Source: Psychrobacter sp. WY6
GTDB taxonomy: Bacteria > Pseudomonadota > Gammaproteobacteria > Pseudomonadales > Moraxellaceae
DNA length: 64,000 bases
NCBI RefSeq assembly: GCF_018448495.1
Contig: NZ_CP049902.1
Span: forward strand, 3,038,001-3,102,000
Direction: 5' to 3'
Below are positions 28,516-36,840 of the stretch, in pieces. How positions within the stretch are numbered: the stretch's first letter is position 1; each line of letters starts with the position of its first letter. The notes beneath the pieces are model-generated. The model searched no databases, was not told the origin of the DNA, and saw only the letters and a program-made list of their open reading frames with translations. The position numbers and the translations under genes were made by a program.

Positions 28516-29718
28516 ATGTTTGGTATTATGTTTAAACAAATTTTCATTACTCTGATTTGCTTTAGCTTCCTTTTTTTAGCTACTGCCTGCCAAGCAGAAA
28601 AAGAGGTTATTATGCCTGATAAACCTTTAGAAATTGCCTTAAACATGACTGCTAAAGATTTATACGATGCCAACCCTGAGTATAAAGCTTTCCAAGAAGC
28701 AGATGCTCAGCCTATGGGAGTTACCTTTCAGGGTTATGACTTTCCAACAAACAACATGGGGAAAGTAATTTTCCATTATTCTGACGGTAGTTTCAATATT
28801 GACCAAGTTGTCACTATTTTAGCTATGGATAAGGTAACTAGCGAGCAGAGAGGGTTGAATAAAATTACAGTTGATTTTTTCTTCGATAAGACAGACAACG
28901 GTATATCAGACGCAGATGCTTATCAAAAAATGATGTTTTTCTTTAAAGAACTACAAGATAAAGGTTGGACGTATGCGCATTCAAATAGCGCTCCTAGGTT
29001 GACTGCCAAAGACAGTTTTACATTTGCAACGACAGATGAAGGTTCAGAACTATATCTTGATTACAGTTACCCACTTACTTTTAAAGAGTGGATGCAACTT
29101 AATGATCTACAGCTATGGCGATTAATATATGGCACAGAAATCTATATGAACATTAGAATAAATAGGCAAAGTGACCCTGAAACAGGCAACCGTCATTACC
29201 TGATTAGCTTAGATATTTTCGATGAGTTAGAGTTAATAAGACAAATCATTCCTAATAACTATGATGAATCTTTGACCAAAGAATATAGTAAGCTTTATGG
29301 CGGATTACCTGAAGCTAGACTTTTTTTCGAGACTAAAGCCATTAAAATGGGATTAAAGATTCAGCAAAATCAACCTGATTATACGCTACCACTCGTACTT
29401 AAAGAGACAGGTATTGACACCAGCAAGTTTGTCTCTATCGACCCCTATAAAATCACTTACAAAGAGTTTATGAAGCGTTCTGAGTCAGGCGAAGACATGA
29501 CGCCCTATTACGAGAACCAGCCTACCGCTAAACCTGAAATCACCAGTCAAGCTCGAGGCCATTGCCTAGCCGAACAACCCTGCCCTAAATCAGGCTACTG
29601 GTTCACTTTAGCCAAAGCAGACAGTCGTGCCTACTTTAAGCAAGACGACACCATGCCAGACTATCCAAACAACAACTGGGGTGAAGTGATTTGGCAGTTT
29701 GAGGGTAAGAAAGGTTAG
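28516..29718 (+). CDS. Lipoprotein resembling T6SS immunity proteins
   Basis: An intact 400-residue protein; ATG 28528 is a plausible alternative start. The signal ends 'LATACQAE' (lipobox). The mature part is mostly alpha/beta without a named domain that I can place. The C-terminal 60 residues carry 'CPKSGYWFTLAKADSRAYFK' and end 'NNNWGEVIWQFEGKKG', a Cys-paired, Trp-rich module that I associate with periplasmic immunity proteins near vgrG genes (from memory, unverified). Its terminator follows at 29735. No effector sits beside it; the nearest upstream pieces are remnants. Confidence 0.6.
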   Translation: MFGIMFKQIFITLICFSFLFLATACQAEKEVIMPDKPLEIALNMTAKDLYDANPEYKAFQEADAQPMGVTFQGYDFPTNNMGKVIFHYSDGSFNIDQVVTILAMDKVTSEQRGLNKITVDFFFDKTDNGISDADAYQKMMFFFKELQDKGWTYAHSNSAPRLTAKDSFTFATTDEGSELYLDYSYPLTFKEWMQLNDLQLWRLIYGTEIYMNIRINRQSDPETGNRHYLISLDIFDELELIRQIIPNNYDESLTKEYSKLYGGLPEARLFFETKAIKMGLKIQQNQPDYTLPLVLKETGIDTSKFVSIDPYKITYKEFMKRSESGEDMTPYYENQPTAKPEITSQARGHCLAEQPCPKSGYWFTLAKADSRAYFKQDDTMPDYPNNNWGEVIWQFEGKKG

Positions 29719-29734
29719 TTTGTTATTATTTTAC

Positions 29735-29760
29735 TTAAACCACCTTTGTGTGGTTTTTTA
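29735..29760 (+). terminator. Rho-independent terminator after the immunity-like lipoprotein
   Basis: AAACCAC pairs with GTGGTTT (29737-29743 with 29750-29756), followed by TTTT. Confidence 0.75.
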
Positions 29761-29765
29761 TATTT

Positions 29766-29912
29766 ATGACTCTCAACTCAAGCTCGAGCTCCAATAACAA
29801 ACAGGACAACTACCAGTATCATCCTGCTACTTTGATGCAACTAGGGCTTGATAGAGAATTAAACGACCACAGGGCAATTAATAAGGCATTATTAAACAGT
29901 AATAATAAATAG
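29766..29912 (+). pseudogene. 48-codon vgrG-tail-like fragment
   Basis: ATG 29766 to TAG 29910 encodes a short protein whose middle, 'QDNYQYHPATLMQLGLDREL' then 'NDHRAINKALL', parallels the VgrG segment 'QHNYQQHTPTLTQ' and 'GLGRHINDHKAIKTQL' at 23300-23440. The surrounding Ser/Asn runs are low complexity. It most likely marks the former end of a second vgrG or a recombination scar, rather than a functional small protein. Confidence 0.5.
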
Positions 29913-29985
29913 CAAGCCAACACCTACCAACAAATATCATTGACACTGATTAATATGTACAAATAAACATCTAAAGGATAGAAAA

Positions 29986-30696
29986 ATGAGTCACTTTATT
30001 ATTGATGAAGGATTTGATTACTTTTTAGAAAAGTTTGGTCAACCTGACTGGCAACAGCCTGTTGAACAAGCTACCTTGGAATATTATCGTGGCAAGTTGC
30101 CTGACAAACTTCTTTTCTATTGGGAGAAAATGGGCTTCTGCCGCTTTAAACAAGGTCTATTTTGGATGGTCAATCCTGCTGACTATGAAGATGAGCTCGT
30201 GCTTTGGCTAGGTGAAGACATTTTAAAACAAGACAATTATGTGATTGCTCGTAGTGGCTTTGGCAAGTTATACGTTTGGGGTGAAAAAATGGGTCATGCC
30301 TATACAATTACTCCAACTCTTGGTTGGGTTTATCAAGAAAAAGGGGAAGCGAAAGATATTGCAAAAGGCCTAGCAGATAGAAAAATTGAATTATTTTTTG
30401 CTTTTAAAGAGACAAAATATGTTGATATGGTTGATAACAATAGCAAACCCTTATTCAATCGCTGCGTGAAAAAATTTGGAGCACTTGAATACGATGAAAT
30501 GTTTGGCTTCGTTCCTGCCCTTGCCATAAGTGACAACGCGTCTATCAAAAATGTCGATAAAATGAATATCTTTGTGCATCTTAGTCTCTTACCTGACTTG
30601 ATTGAAATCCAATACATCGACTTTAAGAAATTAGGACAAATGGCATTCGGTGTTGAAGATTCATCAAATCTACCTGATTTAGATGACTTAGTATAA
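29986..30696 (+). CDS. GAD-like/DUF1851 domain protein, probable T6SS immunity protein
   Basis: An intact 236-residue cytoplasmic protein behind AAAGGATAG. The N-terminal GAD-like domain shows 'EYYRGKLPDKLLFYWEKMGF' and 'KQGLFWMVNPADYED'; the C-terminal DUF1851 domain has 'ELFFAFKETKYVDMVD', 'LFNRCVKKFGALEYDEMFGF' and 'ALAISDNASIKN'. This two-domain arrangement is that of the Tdi1-type immunity proteins that neutralise T6SS DNase effectors of the Tde class. No signal peptide is present, consistent with a cytoplasmic target. No cognate effector is found in the window, so it appears to be an orphan antidote. A terminator follows at 30707. Confidence 0.78.
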   Translation: MSHFIIDEGFDYFLEKFGQPDWQQPVEQATLEYYRGKLPDKLLFYWEKMGFCRFKQGLFWMVNPADYEDELVLWLGEDILKQDNYVIARSGFGKLYVWGEKMGHAYTITPTLGWVYQEKGEAKDIAKGLADRKIELFFAFKETKYVDMVDNNSKPLFNRCVKKFGALEYDEMFGFVPALAISDNASIKNVDKMNIFVHLSLLPDLIEIQYIDFKKLGQMAFGVEDSSNLPDLDDLV

Positions 30697-30706
30697 TTAA
30701 TTATTT

Positions 30707-30728
30707 AAGCCACCTTCGGGTGGTTTAA
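30707..30728 (+). terminator. Hairpin terminator after the GAD-like/DUF1851 gene
   Basis: AAGCCACC pairs with GGTGGTTT around a TTCG loop. The T-run is short. Confidence 0.65.
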
Positions 30729-30801
30729 ACACAGATACACTATCCTAGCAAATCTTATTCATATCAATGGCGTACCTAGGAGACTCAACCTTTTAAGGCT
30801 T

Positions 30802-30867
30802 ATGGTAGACAAAGGTGGCGACGTGAATATTGATGCAGGCACTAGCGAAATTTTAGAAAAAATATAG
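30802..30867 (+). pseudogene. Short ankyrin-like gene tail
   Basis: The frame ending at TAG 30865 reads 'LLRLMVDKGGDVNIDAG', similar to the end of an ankyrin repeat ('LLxxGADVN'). Only ~22 codons have an ATG; coding character extends a little upstream (from ~30755). Probably the 3' scrap of a lost gene. Confidence 0.3.
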
Positions 30868-30945
30868 AGCAGAAGAAGCAGTACCTTAATAAATATAAGA
30901 CACTGCTTTTTATCTAAAATACCTCCATTCTTAAGCACTCGTTAT

Positions 30946-31677
30946 TTAACTATTATGCTTGGCTATCCAGTTTTGCATTTGCTCAATTTCAGGCTGCTGC
31001 GCGTCAATTACTTGTTGTGCCAATTGACGCATTTCTTCATTTTTGCCATACTTTAGCTGTATCTTTGCCATATCTACTGCGCCAATATGATGCGGCAACA
31101 TACCGCGAGCAAATGCCATATCTGGGTTAGGGTCAGCGATACCTGCCATCATTTCACTATGCATCGTATCCATACCTTTAGCATAAGCTGTCTGCATGGC
31201 TTCAGTATCAGACGTTGGCTCAGCAGCATCAGGATGGTTGGCAAGCCAGTTCTGCATTTGCTCAATTTCAGCTTTCTGAGCGTCAATAATCTCTTGTGCC
31301 AACTGACGCATTTCTGCATCTGTACCATACTTTAGCTGAATCTCTGCCATATCAACAGCACCCATATGATGACCGAGCATTCCTTGAGCAAAGGCAGCAT
31401 CGGGATCGTTGTATGCCATGCCTGCCATCATCTCATCATGCATCTTAGTCATAGAGTCATTATACTCTCCATGCATGCCCGTCATCGCATCGCCTGACAT
31501 ATCACCTGCATGAGCATCCATCGCGCTAGTGTCTGTTGTAGCATTATTAACAGGAGCCGCCTCGTCTTTGACAGTAGCCTCTGTTACATCATTCGTCGGC
31601 TGACAAGCGCTAAGCAGCATCATGGCACTGACACTAACTGCAAGCATGGCAAGACGTGAGTTTCTTATCATTTTCAT
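30946..31677 (-). CDS. DUF305 lipoprotein with two tandem DUF305 domains
   Basis: An intact 243-residue lipoprotein; ATG 31677 is preceded by AAGGATC. The signal ends 'MMLLSACQPT'. Two DUF305 units follow a His/Met/Asp-rich linker: 'AFAQGMLGHHMGAVDMAEIQ' and 'AFARGMLPHHIGAVDMAKIQ', each with 'EMRQLAQ' and 'IEQMQNW'. The paired His and Met residues are the proposed copper ligands in DUF305 proteins such as cyanobacterial CopM. It sits in a block with another DUF305 gene, a DUF411 gene and a two-component system. It likely binds copper (or silver) in the periplasm. Confidence 0.88.
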   Translation of the reverse strand: MKMIRNSRLAMLAVSVSAMMLLSACQPTNDVTEATVKDEAAPVNNATTDTSAMDAHAGDMSGDAMTGMHGEYNDSMTKMHDEMMAGMAYNDPDAAFAQGMLGHHMGAVDMAEIQLKYGTDAEMRQLAQEIIDAQKAEIEQMQNWLANHPDAAEPTSDTEAMQTAYAKGMDTMHSEMMAGIADPNPDMAFARGMLPHHIGAVDMAKIQLKYGKNEEMRQLAQQVIDAQQPEIEQMQNWIAKHNS

Positions 31678-31802
31678 GGTAGATCCTTAATTACGATCGT
31701 TTGGTAGTTATGGTTCATATAAAAACTGGCAAATCAGCTAAGATCCACCAGTTGGAAAAATCATTTAATTTATGTACTAAGAGGAGTGTGTTTTAAGGCT
31801 AT

Positions 31803-32272
31803 TTATTCTAATGCTTCGATCAGTGCCTGCATCTCTTGGATTTCACGTTTTTGTGCTTCGATGATGTCGTCAGCAAGCTGCTGTACTCTAGGGTCTTCTA
31901 TATCGGCTCTTGAGCTGGTTAAGATCGCAATTGAATGATGCGGTATCATAGCCTGCATCCAATCCACTTGATCGACGGTTGCTTGAGATCTGACGCCCCA
32001 GATACCCACGGCAAACATCAGCACACTAAGACCATAAATCATTAAGTTGACCTTAGTTTTCTTGTACATATTGCTCATAAAGGCGAGCATAATTACTCCA
32101 TCGCTGCTGCGCCCATATATAGCGCCATATAGGCTCTGGTCTCACTAAAATAAATATGATCCCACTCATAAGTATTGAAGTACATCATGATATACATCAC
32201 CACGGTAGACGTCAGAATCATGAGGGTGAACTTTACATAAGGGTTCATCTGTTTTTGCTCTGTATGATTCAT
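31803..32272 (-). CDS. Membrane-anchored DUF305 protein (single frameshift)
   Basis: ATG 32272 is preceded by GGAG. The first frame reads 'VKFTLMILTSTVVMYIIMYF' and 'WDHIYFSETRAYMALYMGAA', two membrane segments. After one missing base near 32090 it continues as 'VIMLAFMSNMYKKTKVNLMI' and a DUF305 unit with 'WMQAMIPHHSIAILTSSRAD' and 'DIIEAQKREIQEMQALIEAL'. The total is ~156 residues, the standard architecture of this DUF305 subfamily. Its conserved 'MIPHH' Met/His pair may bind copper on the periplasmic side. Confidence 0.82.
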
Positions 32273-32349
32273 CAGTCAGTCTCCATCAATGCTGCTATCA
32301 GTACTACAATGAGTAGCTGAAATTTAAAAAATCTATCTAAAGTATTGGC

Positions 32350-32958
32350 TTATAGTTGCTGCTCTGCGGACTCAATCTCAGCGTATACTTGGTTTGTACC
32401 ATCTTTATTGATTTGCATAATTTGGTATGGCATAAACTTATCTTGATATTCCATACCAGGGCTTCCGACGGGCATACCCGGTACCGACAAACCAATGGCT
32501 TGCTTTGGTGGGTTTTGCAAAAACTCAGCCACATACTTAGCAGGAACATGACCTTCGATGACATAACCATCACTGGTAACGGCGGTATGGCAAGAACGCA
32601 TCTCAGCAGGTACACCGTAACGCTCTTTAAATAATGACAAGTCTGCAACATCATGGGCAGTAGTCGTTAACCCATTATCTTCTGCGTGCCCTATCCATTC
32701 TTTACAACAGCCACAATTGGCATCTTTATAGACAGTGGCTGACACGTTCTTGAGCAGGTCTGGGTTGTTGGCTGGTGTCTCTGTCACTGTTTGCCTACTC
32801 TGTATAGCGTTTGCCTCACCACTGCTGGCGTTAGCGGCATTGGCAGTAGAGGGGCTGGCATTAGAAGCATTGCTGTCAGATTGCCCACATGCTGATAATA
32901 TGGCAGCAGTTAATAAGACCGCTGACCCTCGAACAAACTTAACGGTAAAAGGCATCAT
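32350..32958 (-). CDS. DUF411 metal-binding lipoprotein
   Basis: An intact 202-residue protein. The signal ends 'TAAILSACGQ' (lipobox), followed by an Ala/Ser/Asn-rich linker. The DUF411 domain has 'VYKDANCGCCKEWIGH', 'MRSCHTAVTSDGYVIEGHVP' and 'IGLSVPGMPVGSPGME'. The Cys-Gly-Cys-Cys cluster, Cys/His pair and Met-rich loop are typical of copper-handling DUF411 proteins, which occur with copper-resistance genes. The operator palindrome at 33043 lies 85 nt upstream of its start, shared with the divergent regulator gene. Confidence 0.88.
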   Translation of the reverse strand: MMPFTVKFVRGSAVLLTAAILSACGQSDSNASNASPSTANAANASSGEANAIQSRQTVTETPANNPDLLKNVSATVYKDANCGCCKEWIGHAEDNGLTTTAHDVADLSLFKERYGVPAEMRSCHTAVTSDGYVIEGHVPAKYVAEFLQNPPKQAIGLSVPGMPVGSPGMEYQDKFMPYQIMQINKDGTNQVYAEIESAEQQL

Positions 32959-33042
32959 AGAGGCTTCTCATGGTGTTGAATATTAAAATTAGGATGTATT
33001 GAAGCCAAACTAGCATAACCACTCTGACAGTCAGATGACGCC

Positions 33043-33064
33043 AAGATGACAATTTTGTCATCTT
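33043..33064. promoter_or_regulatory. Copper-box-like 22-bp palindrome
   Basis: AAGATGACAATTTTGTCATCTT is a perfect palindrome that fits the CusR/PcoR operator pattern ATGACAA-NN-TTGTCAT. It sits between the divergent DUF411 gene and the response regulator, so it can control both directions. Confidence 0.8.
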
Positions 33065-33164
33065 CTAGACTGAGCATAGGTTTATTACCAGTATTCCTCT
33101 ATGATTGATAACAATAGAGACATTTTATATTGATCTCATCCTAAATAATTGGCGCGAGTATGCT

Positions 33165-33932
33165 ATGAAAGTATTGTTAGTCGAAGATGAGTTATCACTT
33201 GGCGACTACATTAAAAAAGGTTTAAGCGAGGCAGGTTTTATCGTTGAGCATAAAACCACAGGTTTAGATGGGTATCATGCTCTGATGACTGAGGACTTCA
33301 CTGTCGTGGTGATGGATGTGATGCTGCCTGATGTCAGTGGTTTTGAGCTGGTCAGTAATTATCGCGCTGCTGGTAACACCACCCCTGTATTATTTTTGAC
33401 CGCAAAAGATGACCTTAGCGACCGCATAAAAGGCTTTGAGATTGGCGGTGACGATTATCTCACTAAACCTTTTGCCTTCGCTGAGCTGTTGGTCAGAATC
33501 AAAAGCTTACTACGCCGTGCCAATCAAGCAGATTACGCCAGCACAGTGCTTCAAATAGCTGATTTAAAACTGGATATCGCCAAACGTAGTGTGCATCGAG
33601 ATAAAGGTTCTATCAAATTGACGGCCAAAGAATTTGCGCTATTGCAGTTTTTACTTGAGCATCAAGGCGAAGTATTGCCCCGCTCTGTCATCGCTTCACA
33701 AGTATGGGATATGAATTTTGATAGCGATACCAATGTGATTGATGTGGCGATAAGACGCTTACGAAGTAAAATCGACGATGGCTTTGAAAATAAGCTCATT
33801 CATACCGTACGCGGTATGGGCTATAAACTAGAAGCGGACAATAGCGCCGTTACAGTCAATAATGAAACTAGCATTGATATGAGTAATGAGGCTAATACGG
33901 TTTCTAAACTCAATCATGTTGAAGTAAAATAG
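33165..33932 (+). CDS. OmpR-family response regulator, copper-responsive type
   Basis: About 255 residues from ATG 33165 ('MKVLLVEDE'). The receiver has the phospho-acceptor Asp51 ('VVMDVMLPD'), Thr79 and Lys101 ('DYLTKPF'). The C-terminal winged helix has 'LTAKEFALLQFLLEHQGEVL' and 'NVIDVAIRRLRSKIDDGF', followed by a ~35-residue polar tail beyond the usual end. It pairs with the kinase at 33934. The upstream palindrome and DUF411/DUF305 neighbours support a CusR/CopR-type role in sensing copper. The function is inferred from operator and context. Confidence 0.88.
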   Translation: MKVLLVEDELSLGDYIKKGLSEAGFIVEHKTTGLDGYHALMTEDFTVVVMDVMLPDVSGFELVSNYRAAGNTTPVLFLTAKDDLSDRIKGFEIGGDDYLTKPFAFAELLVRIKSLLRRANQADYASTVLQIADLKLDIAKRSVHRDKGSIKLTAKEFALLQFLLEHQGEVLPRSVIASQVWDMNFDSDTNVIDVAIRRLRSKIDDGFENKLIHTVRGMGYKLEADNSAVTVNNETSIDMSNEANTVSKLNHVEVK

Positions 33933-33933
33933 C

Positions 33934-35415
33934 ATGACATATAAATCGGAGCATCGACGCTTGTCATTACTGTGGCGCACTACCCTAGTATTAACGGTAT
34001 GTGTGCTGATATCTCAAGCTTTTTTGTACATATGGATACAGCGTTCGGTTAATGATCATTTTGAACAAATGGACTCAGAGATCCTGACTCATGCTGCGTT
34101 TAATTTACGACAGTATATGACAGAGGTGACATCGGATGATCAGCGCTCTGACAACCTTTCCGACCCTGCTCATCTCGCTAATACAGCATCATCCGTGATA
34201 GATATTTTTCGACCAGATTATGAAGTCAAAACAATTATCACTGACCATAATGGACAAGTCATTAATAGTCAGCCAAAGGATTTTATTGATAAACTCAATG
34301 ACTCCCAATTGGTCGAAAAACTATGGCAGCAGCACCGCGATCAACCCTTTGACTTGCAGCTTAATCATCGTCATTATCGCGCGCTGGTCATTGAGCACTC
34401 TAATCGCTTGGCATTAATCGCGCTACCGATTGATGTGCATCATCAATACCTTGCCCAGTTTAACCACCATCTTATCCTGATACTTATTGCAATCACTTTT
34501 ATCTTGGTATCAGTGGCGGCTTTTAGCGTCTATCTAGGATTCGCCCCCTTAGCGACCATCAGTCAAAAAATGGCACGTATCAACGCCGAGCAGTTAGACG
34601 ATAGAATTATCGTCTCTGAAATGCCAAGCGAGCTGCGACCATTGGCTGACGCTTATAATGCCATGATGGATAAACTCGAACACAACTTTGCCTCATTATC
34701 ACAGTTTTCAGATGACATTGCTCACGAACTGCGCACACCACTGGCAACGTTGAGCACCCAAACTCAAGTGATGCTCAGTAAACCTAGAGACCATCAAGAA
34801 TATGTCGAGCAGCTACATCATCAACACGCCACGCTCAAGCAACTATCCCTGCTAATTAACAATATGCTATTGCTGGCAAAAACTCAAAAAGGTCTCTACG
34901 ACTCACAACGTCATCTTGTCGATACCGATTCACTGATAATTAAGCTCATCGATTATTTTGAACTGATAGCCGAAGAGCGCGGTATCTCTTTTGAGAAAAA
35001 AGGGGCATTTGATGTGGTATTAGGGGATGAGAGCTTGTTACAAAGGCTGTTTGCCAACTTGATATCTAATGCGATTTACTACGCCGCCAGCGACAGTATC
35101 ATTACTATTACTGCCGTTTCTAAGACTGCTAGCCTCATAAAACATAACGCTCACGCCCTTAGAGAAACGGCTCAGCAGCCATCACTAAACATCACCATCA
35201 CTAATCGCTTGCAGACGCCTCTAACTCAAGCGGAAGCAGATAGACTGTTTGAACGCTTTTATCGTCATCACAAATCCAATAATCAGCATTCGGGCACAGG
35301 GCTGGGATTGGCCATCGTACAAGCGATCGTCAATGCCCATAACGGCAAAGTCAGTATTACCATTAAGGATGGGTACTACTTTCAAGTTAACGTACAGTTA
35401 TTAAAAGAATCATAG
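33934..35415 (+). CDS. Sensor histidine kinase, partner of the copper-type response regulator
   Basis: An intact 493-residue kinase. Helix 1 (about 15-32) and helix 2 (about 180-200) bracket a periplasmic sensor region, followed by HAMP ('GFAPLATISQKMARINAEQL') and the H-box 'FSDDIAHELRTPL' with His264. The ATPase part has the N-box 'LFANLISNAIYYA' and the G-box 'GTGLGLAIVQAIVNAHNG'. It starts one base after the regulator stop, so the pair is co-translated. It is of the heavy-metal sensor (CusS/CopS) type, judging by HAMP-HisKA order and neighbours. Confidence 0.88.
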   Translation: MTYKSEHRRLSLLWRTTLVLTVCVLISQAFLYIWIQRSVNDHFEQMDSEILTHAAFNLRQYMTEVTSDDQRSDNLSDPAHLANTASSVIDIFRPDYEVKTIITDHNGQVINSQPKDFIDKLNDSQLVEKLWQQHRDQPFDLQLNHRHYRALVIEHSNRLALIALPIDVHHQYLAQFNHHLILILIAITFILVSVAAFSVYLGFAPLATISQKMARINAEQLDDRIIVSEMPSELRPLADAYNAMMDKLEHNFASLSQFSDDIAHELRTPLATLSTQTQVMLSKPRDHQEYVEQLHHQHATLKQLSLLINNMLLLAKTQKGLYDSQRHLVDTDSLIIKLIDYFELIAEERGISFEKKGAFDVVLGDESLLQRLFANLISNAIYYAASDSIITITAVSKTASLIKHNAHALRETAQQPSLNITITNRLQTPLTQAEADRLFERFYRHHKSNNQHSGTGLGLAIVQAIVNAHNGKVSITIKDGYYFQVNVQLLKES

Positions 35416-35616
35416 GGCGGGTTTAATCGAGAATGGTCACTTTTTGGTCACCGAGTAGGTGGTCAGCAAGCGGGTGGTCATCGATTTTCAAAAGGTAGAA
35501 TGTATGCAACCAAACTTATAGAGAATACATTATTGAAGATAGACTATTCCCTAAGAGTTGATAAAGAAAAATAGTCAACCTTTATAGATAAAGGCTGTAA
35601 GAGGAATTTTAAACAC
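35416..35616 (+). other. Intergenic region after the kinase gene
   Basis: About 200 bases with no gene. GGTCA-containing words repeat (GGTCACTTTTTGGTCACC near 35435 and GGTGGTCA twice nearby), with no clear function. Confidence 0.3.
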
Positions 35617-35648
35617 AAAAAAACCCCAAACAAAGTTATGTTTGAGGC
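35617..35648 (-). terminator. Terminator of the tRNA-Val/tRNA-Asp transcript
   Basis: On the minus strand CCTCAAAC pairs with GTTTGGGG (35640-35647 with 35624-35631), followed by seven T. It is placed ~40 nt after tRNA-Asp. Confidence 0.75.
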
Positions 35649-35689
35649 GAAACTTGCTTAAACCCAAAGGTCTAAATTCGTTTTAAATA

Positions 35690-35766
35690 TGGCGCAGCGG
35701 ACGGGACTCGAACCCGCGACCCCCGGCGTGACAGGCCGGTATTCTAACCAACTGAACTACCGCTGC
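35690..35766 (-). tRNA. tRNA-Asp (GTC anticodon)
   Basis: A 77-nt tRNA with encoded CCA. The acceptor GCAGCGG pairs with CCGCTGC, the D-loop is AGTTCAGTTGGTTAGAATA, the anticodon loop is CTGTCAC (GTC) and the T-arm reads CGCGGGTTCGAGTCCCG. It is the second gene of a two-tRNA transcript with tRNA-Val. Confidence 0.96.
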
Positions 35767-35817
35767 TTAGGTCGTCTTAGCATCTTCTCTTATTACAGAG
35801 ACACTCGCTAAAAAGAG

Positions 35818-35893
35818 TGGTGGGTGATGACGGATTCGAACCGCCGACATTCTGCGTGTAAGGCAGACGCTCTACCAACTGAGCTAATCACCC
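35818..35893 (-). tRNA. tRNA-Val (TAC anticodon)
   Basis: A 76-nt tRNA with encoded CCA. The acceptor GGGTGAT pairs with ATCACCC, the D-arm contains TAGCTCAGTTGGTAGAGC, the anticodon loop is CTTACAC (TAC) and the T-arm reads GGCGGTTCGAATCCGTC. It lies 51 nt upstream of tRNA-Asp on the same strand. Confidence 0.97.
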
Positions 35894-36193
35894 TGAGAAG
35901 CGTTAAAAAATTGCACTGCAATTTTAACTTCGCAAGTTAAAATTCCTTAAAGGGAATTTTATAGAAAGTTCAATCTTTAAAGTTGTCACGCTTTAAGTCA
36001 GTAAAAATTCTAACAACATTGAACTTAATTAAGTCCCCTTGCTGTGGGTGTATATATAGATTTACACATAGCTGTCAAACAGTATTTTCAGTTTTTTAAC
36101 GTATTTTATAGGTTTTTATTTATTAATCTGACAAGCCTATGTTTTCATTGGATTTATATTTTATAAAAAACCAATAAATTTTCAAGCATGACC
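35894..36193 (-). other. AT-rich intergenic region upstream of tRNA-Val
   Basis: About 300 bases without a gene. It holds a short inverted repeat, AAAATTCC...GGAATTTT, at 35939-35960 and must contain the tRNA promoter and the end of the glutathione peroxidase transcript. Nothing else is visible. Confidence 0.4.
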
Positions 36194-36679
36194 CTATTTA
36201 CTGGCTAATGCTTGTTCGATATCCATTTTTATGGCATCTGGTTTGGTGGTTGGCGCATAGCGGTCAATGACCTGTCCATCTTTACCAATTAAAAACTTAG
36301 TAAAATTCCATTTGATACCATCTGTCAATACACCACCCTTTTGCTCTTTGAGCCAATCAAAAATAGGATGAGCATCTTTGCCATTGACATCAACCTTCGC
36401 CATCATTGGAAAACTGACACCATAGTTCTTTTGACAAAATGCGCCAATCTCATCATTACTCTCTGGATCTTGCCCGCCAAATTGATTACAAAGGAAACCA
36501 ATAACGACCAATCCTTGATCTTTATATTGTTGATACAGCGCCTCTAGGCCTTCAAATTGCGGCGTAAACCCACATTTGCTGGCGGTATTGACGATTAATA
36601 ACACCTTACCTTGATAATCAGAGAACGCTTGTGCAGTACCGTCCATGCGCTCAGCAGTAAAATCGTAAATCGTGCTCAT
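36194..36679 (-). CDS. Glutathione peroxidase family protein
   Basis: An intact 161-residue thioredoxin-fold peroxidase; the second ATG (36679) is preferred because AAGGA lies 7 nt upstream. The peroxidatic Cys36 is in 'VNTASKCGFTPQ', with the usual Gln in 'GFLCNQFGGQDP' and Trp/Asn in 'IKWNFTKFLIGKDG'. There is no selenocysteine, so this is the Cys-type (BtuE-like) enzyme that reduces lipid or organic hydroperoxides, often with thioredoxin. It stands beside msrB, another oxidative-damage enzyme. Confidence 0.92.
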   Translation of the reverse strand: MSTIYDFTAERMDGTAQAFSDYQGKVLLIVNTASKCGFTPQFEGLEALYQQYKDQGLVVIGFLCNQFGGQDPESNDEIGAFCQKNYGVSFPMMAKVDVNGKDAHPIFDWLKEQKGGVLTDGIKWNFTKFLIGKDGQVIDRYAPTTKPDAIKMDIEQALASK

Positions 36680-36840
36680 CATTTGTCCTTAAATCGATTA
36701 AGTTATTATTTTGATATTCTTTTAAACCGTGCTCATTTTTCAATAACAGTGAAAACATTAATAATGCTAATAACTGGCAAGGCAGCATCTCGCGCTTCCC
36801 TGCCATGACTCTAAAATACTCTAAGCAATTTTTTTAACAA

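Noticed and set aside
35430-35490. GGTCAC/GGTGGTCA words after the kinase gene considered as an operator or repeat array
   Set aside because: Irregular spacing, few copies and no adjacent promoter; not enough to support a feature.
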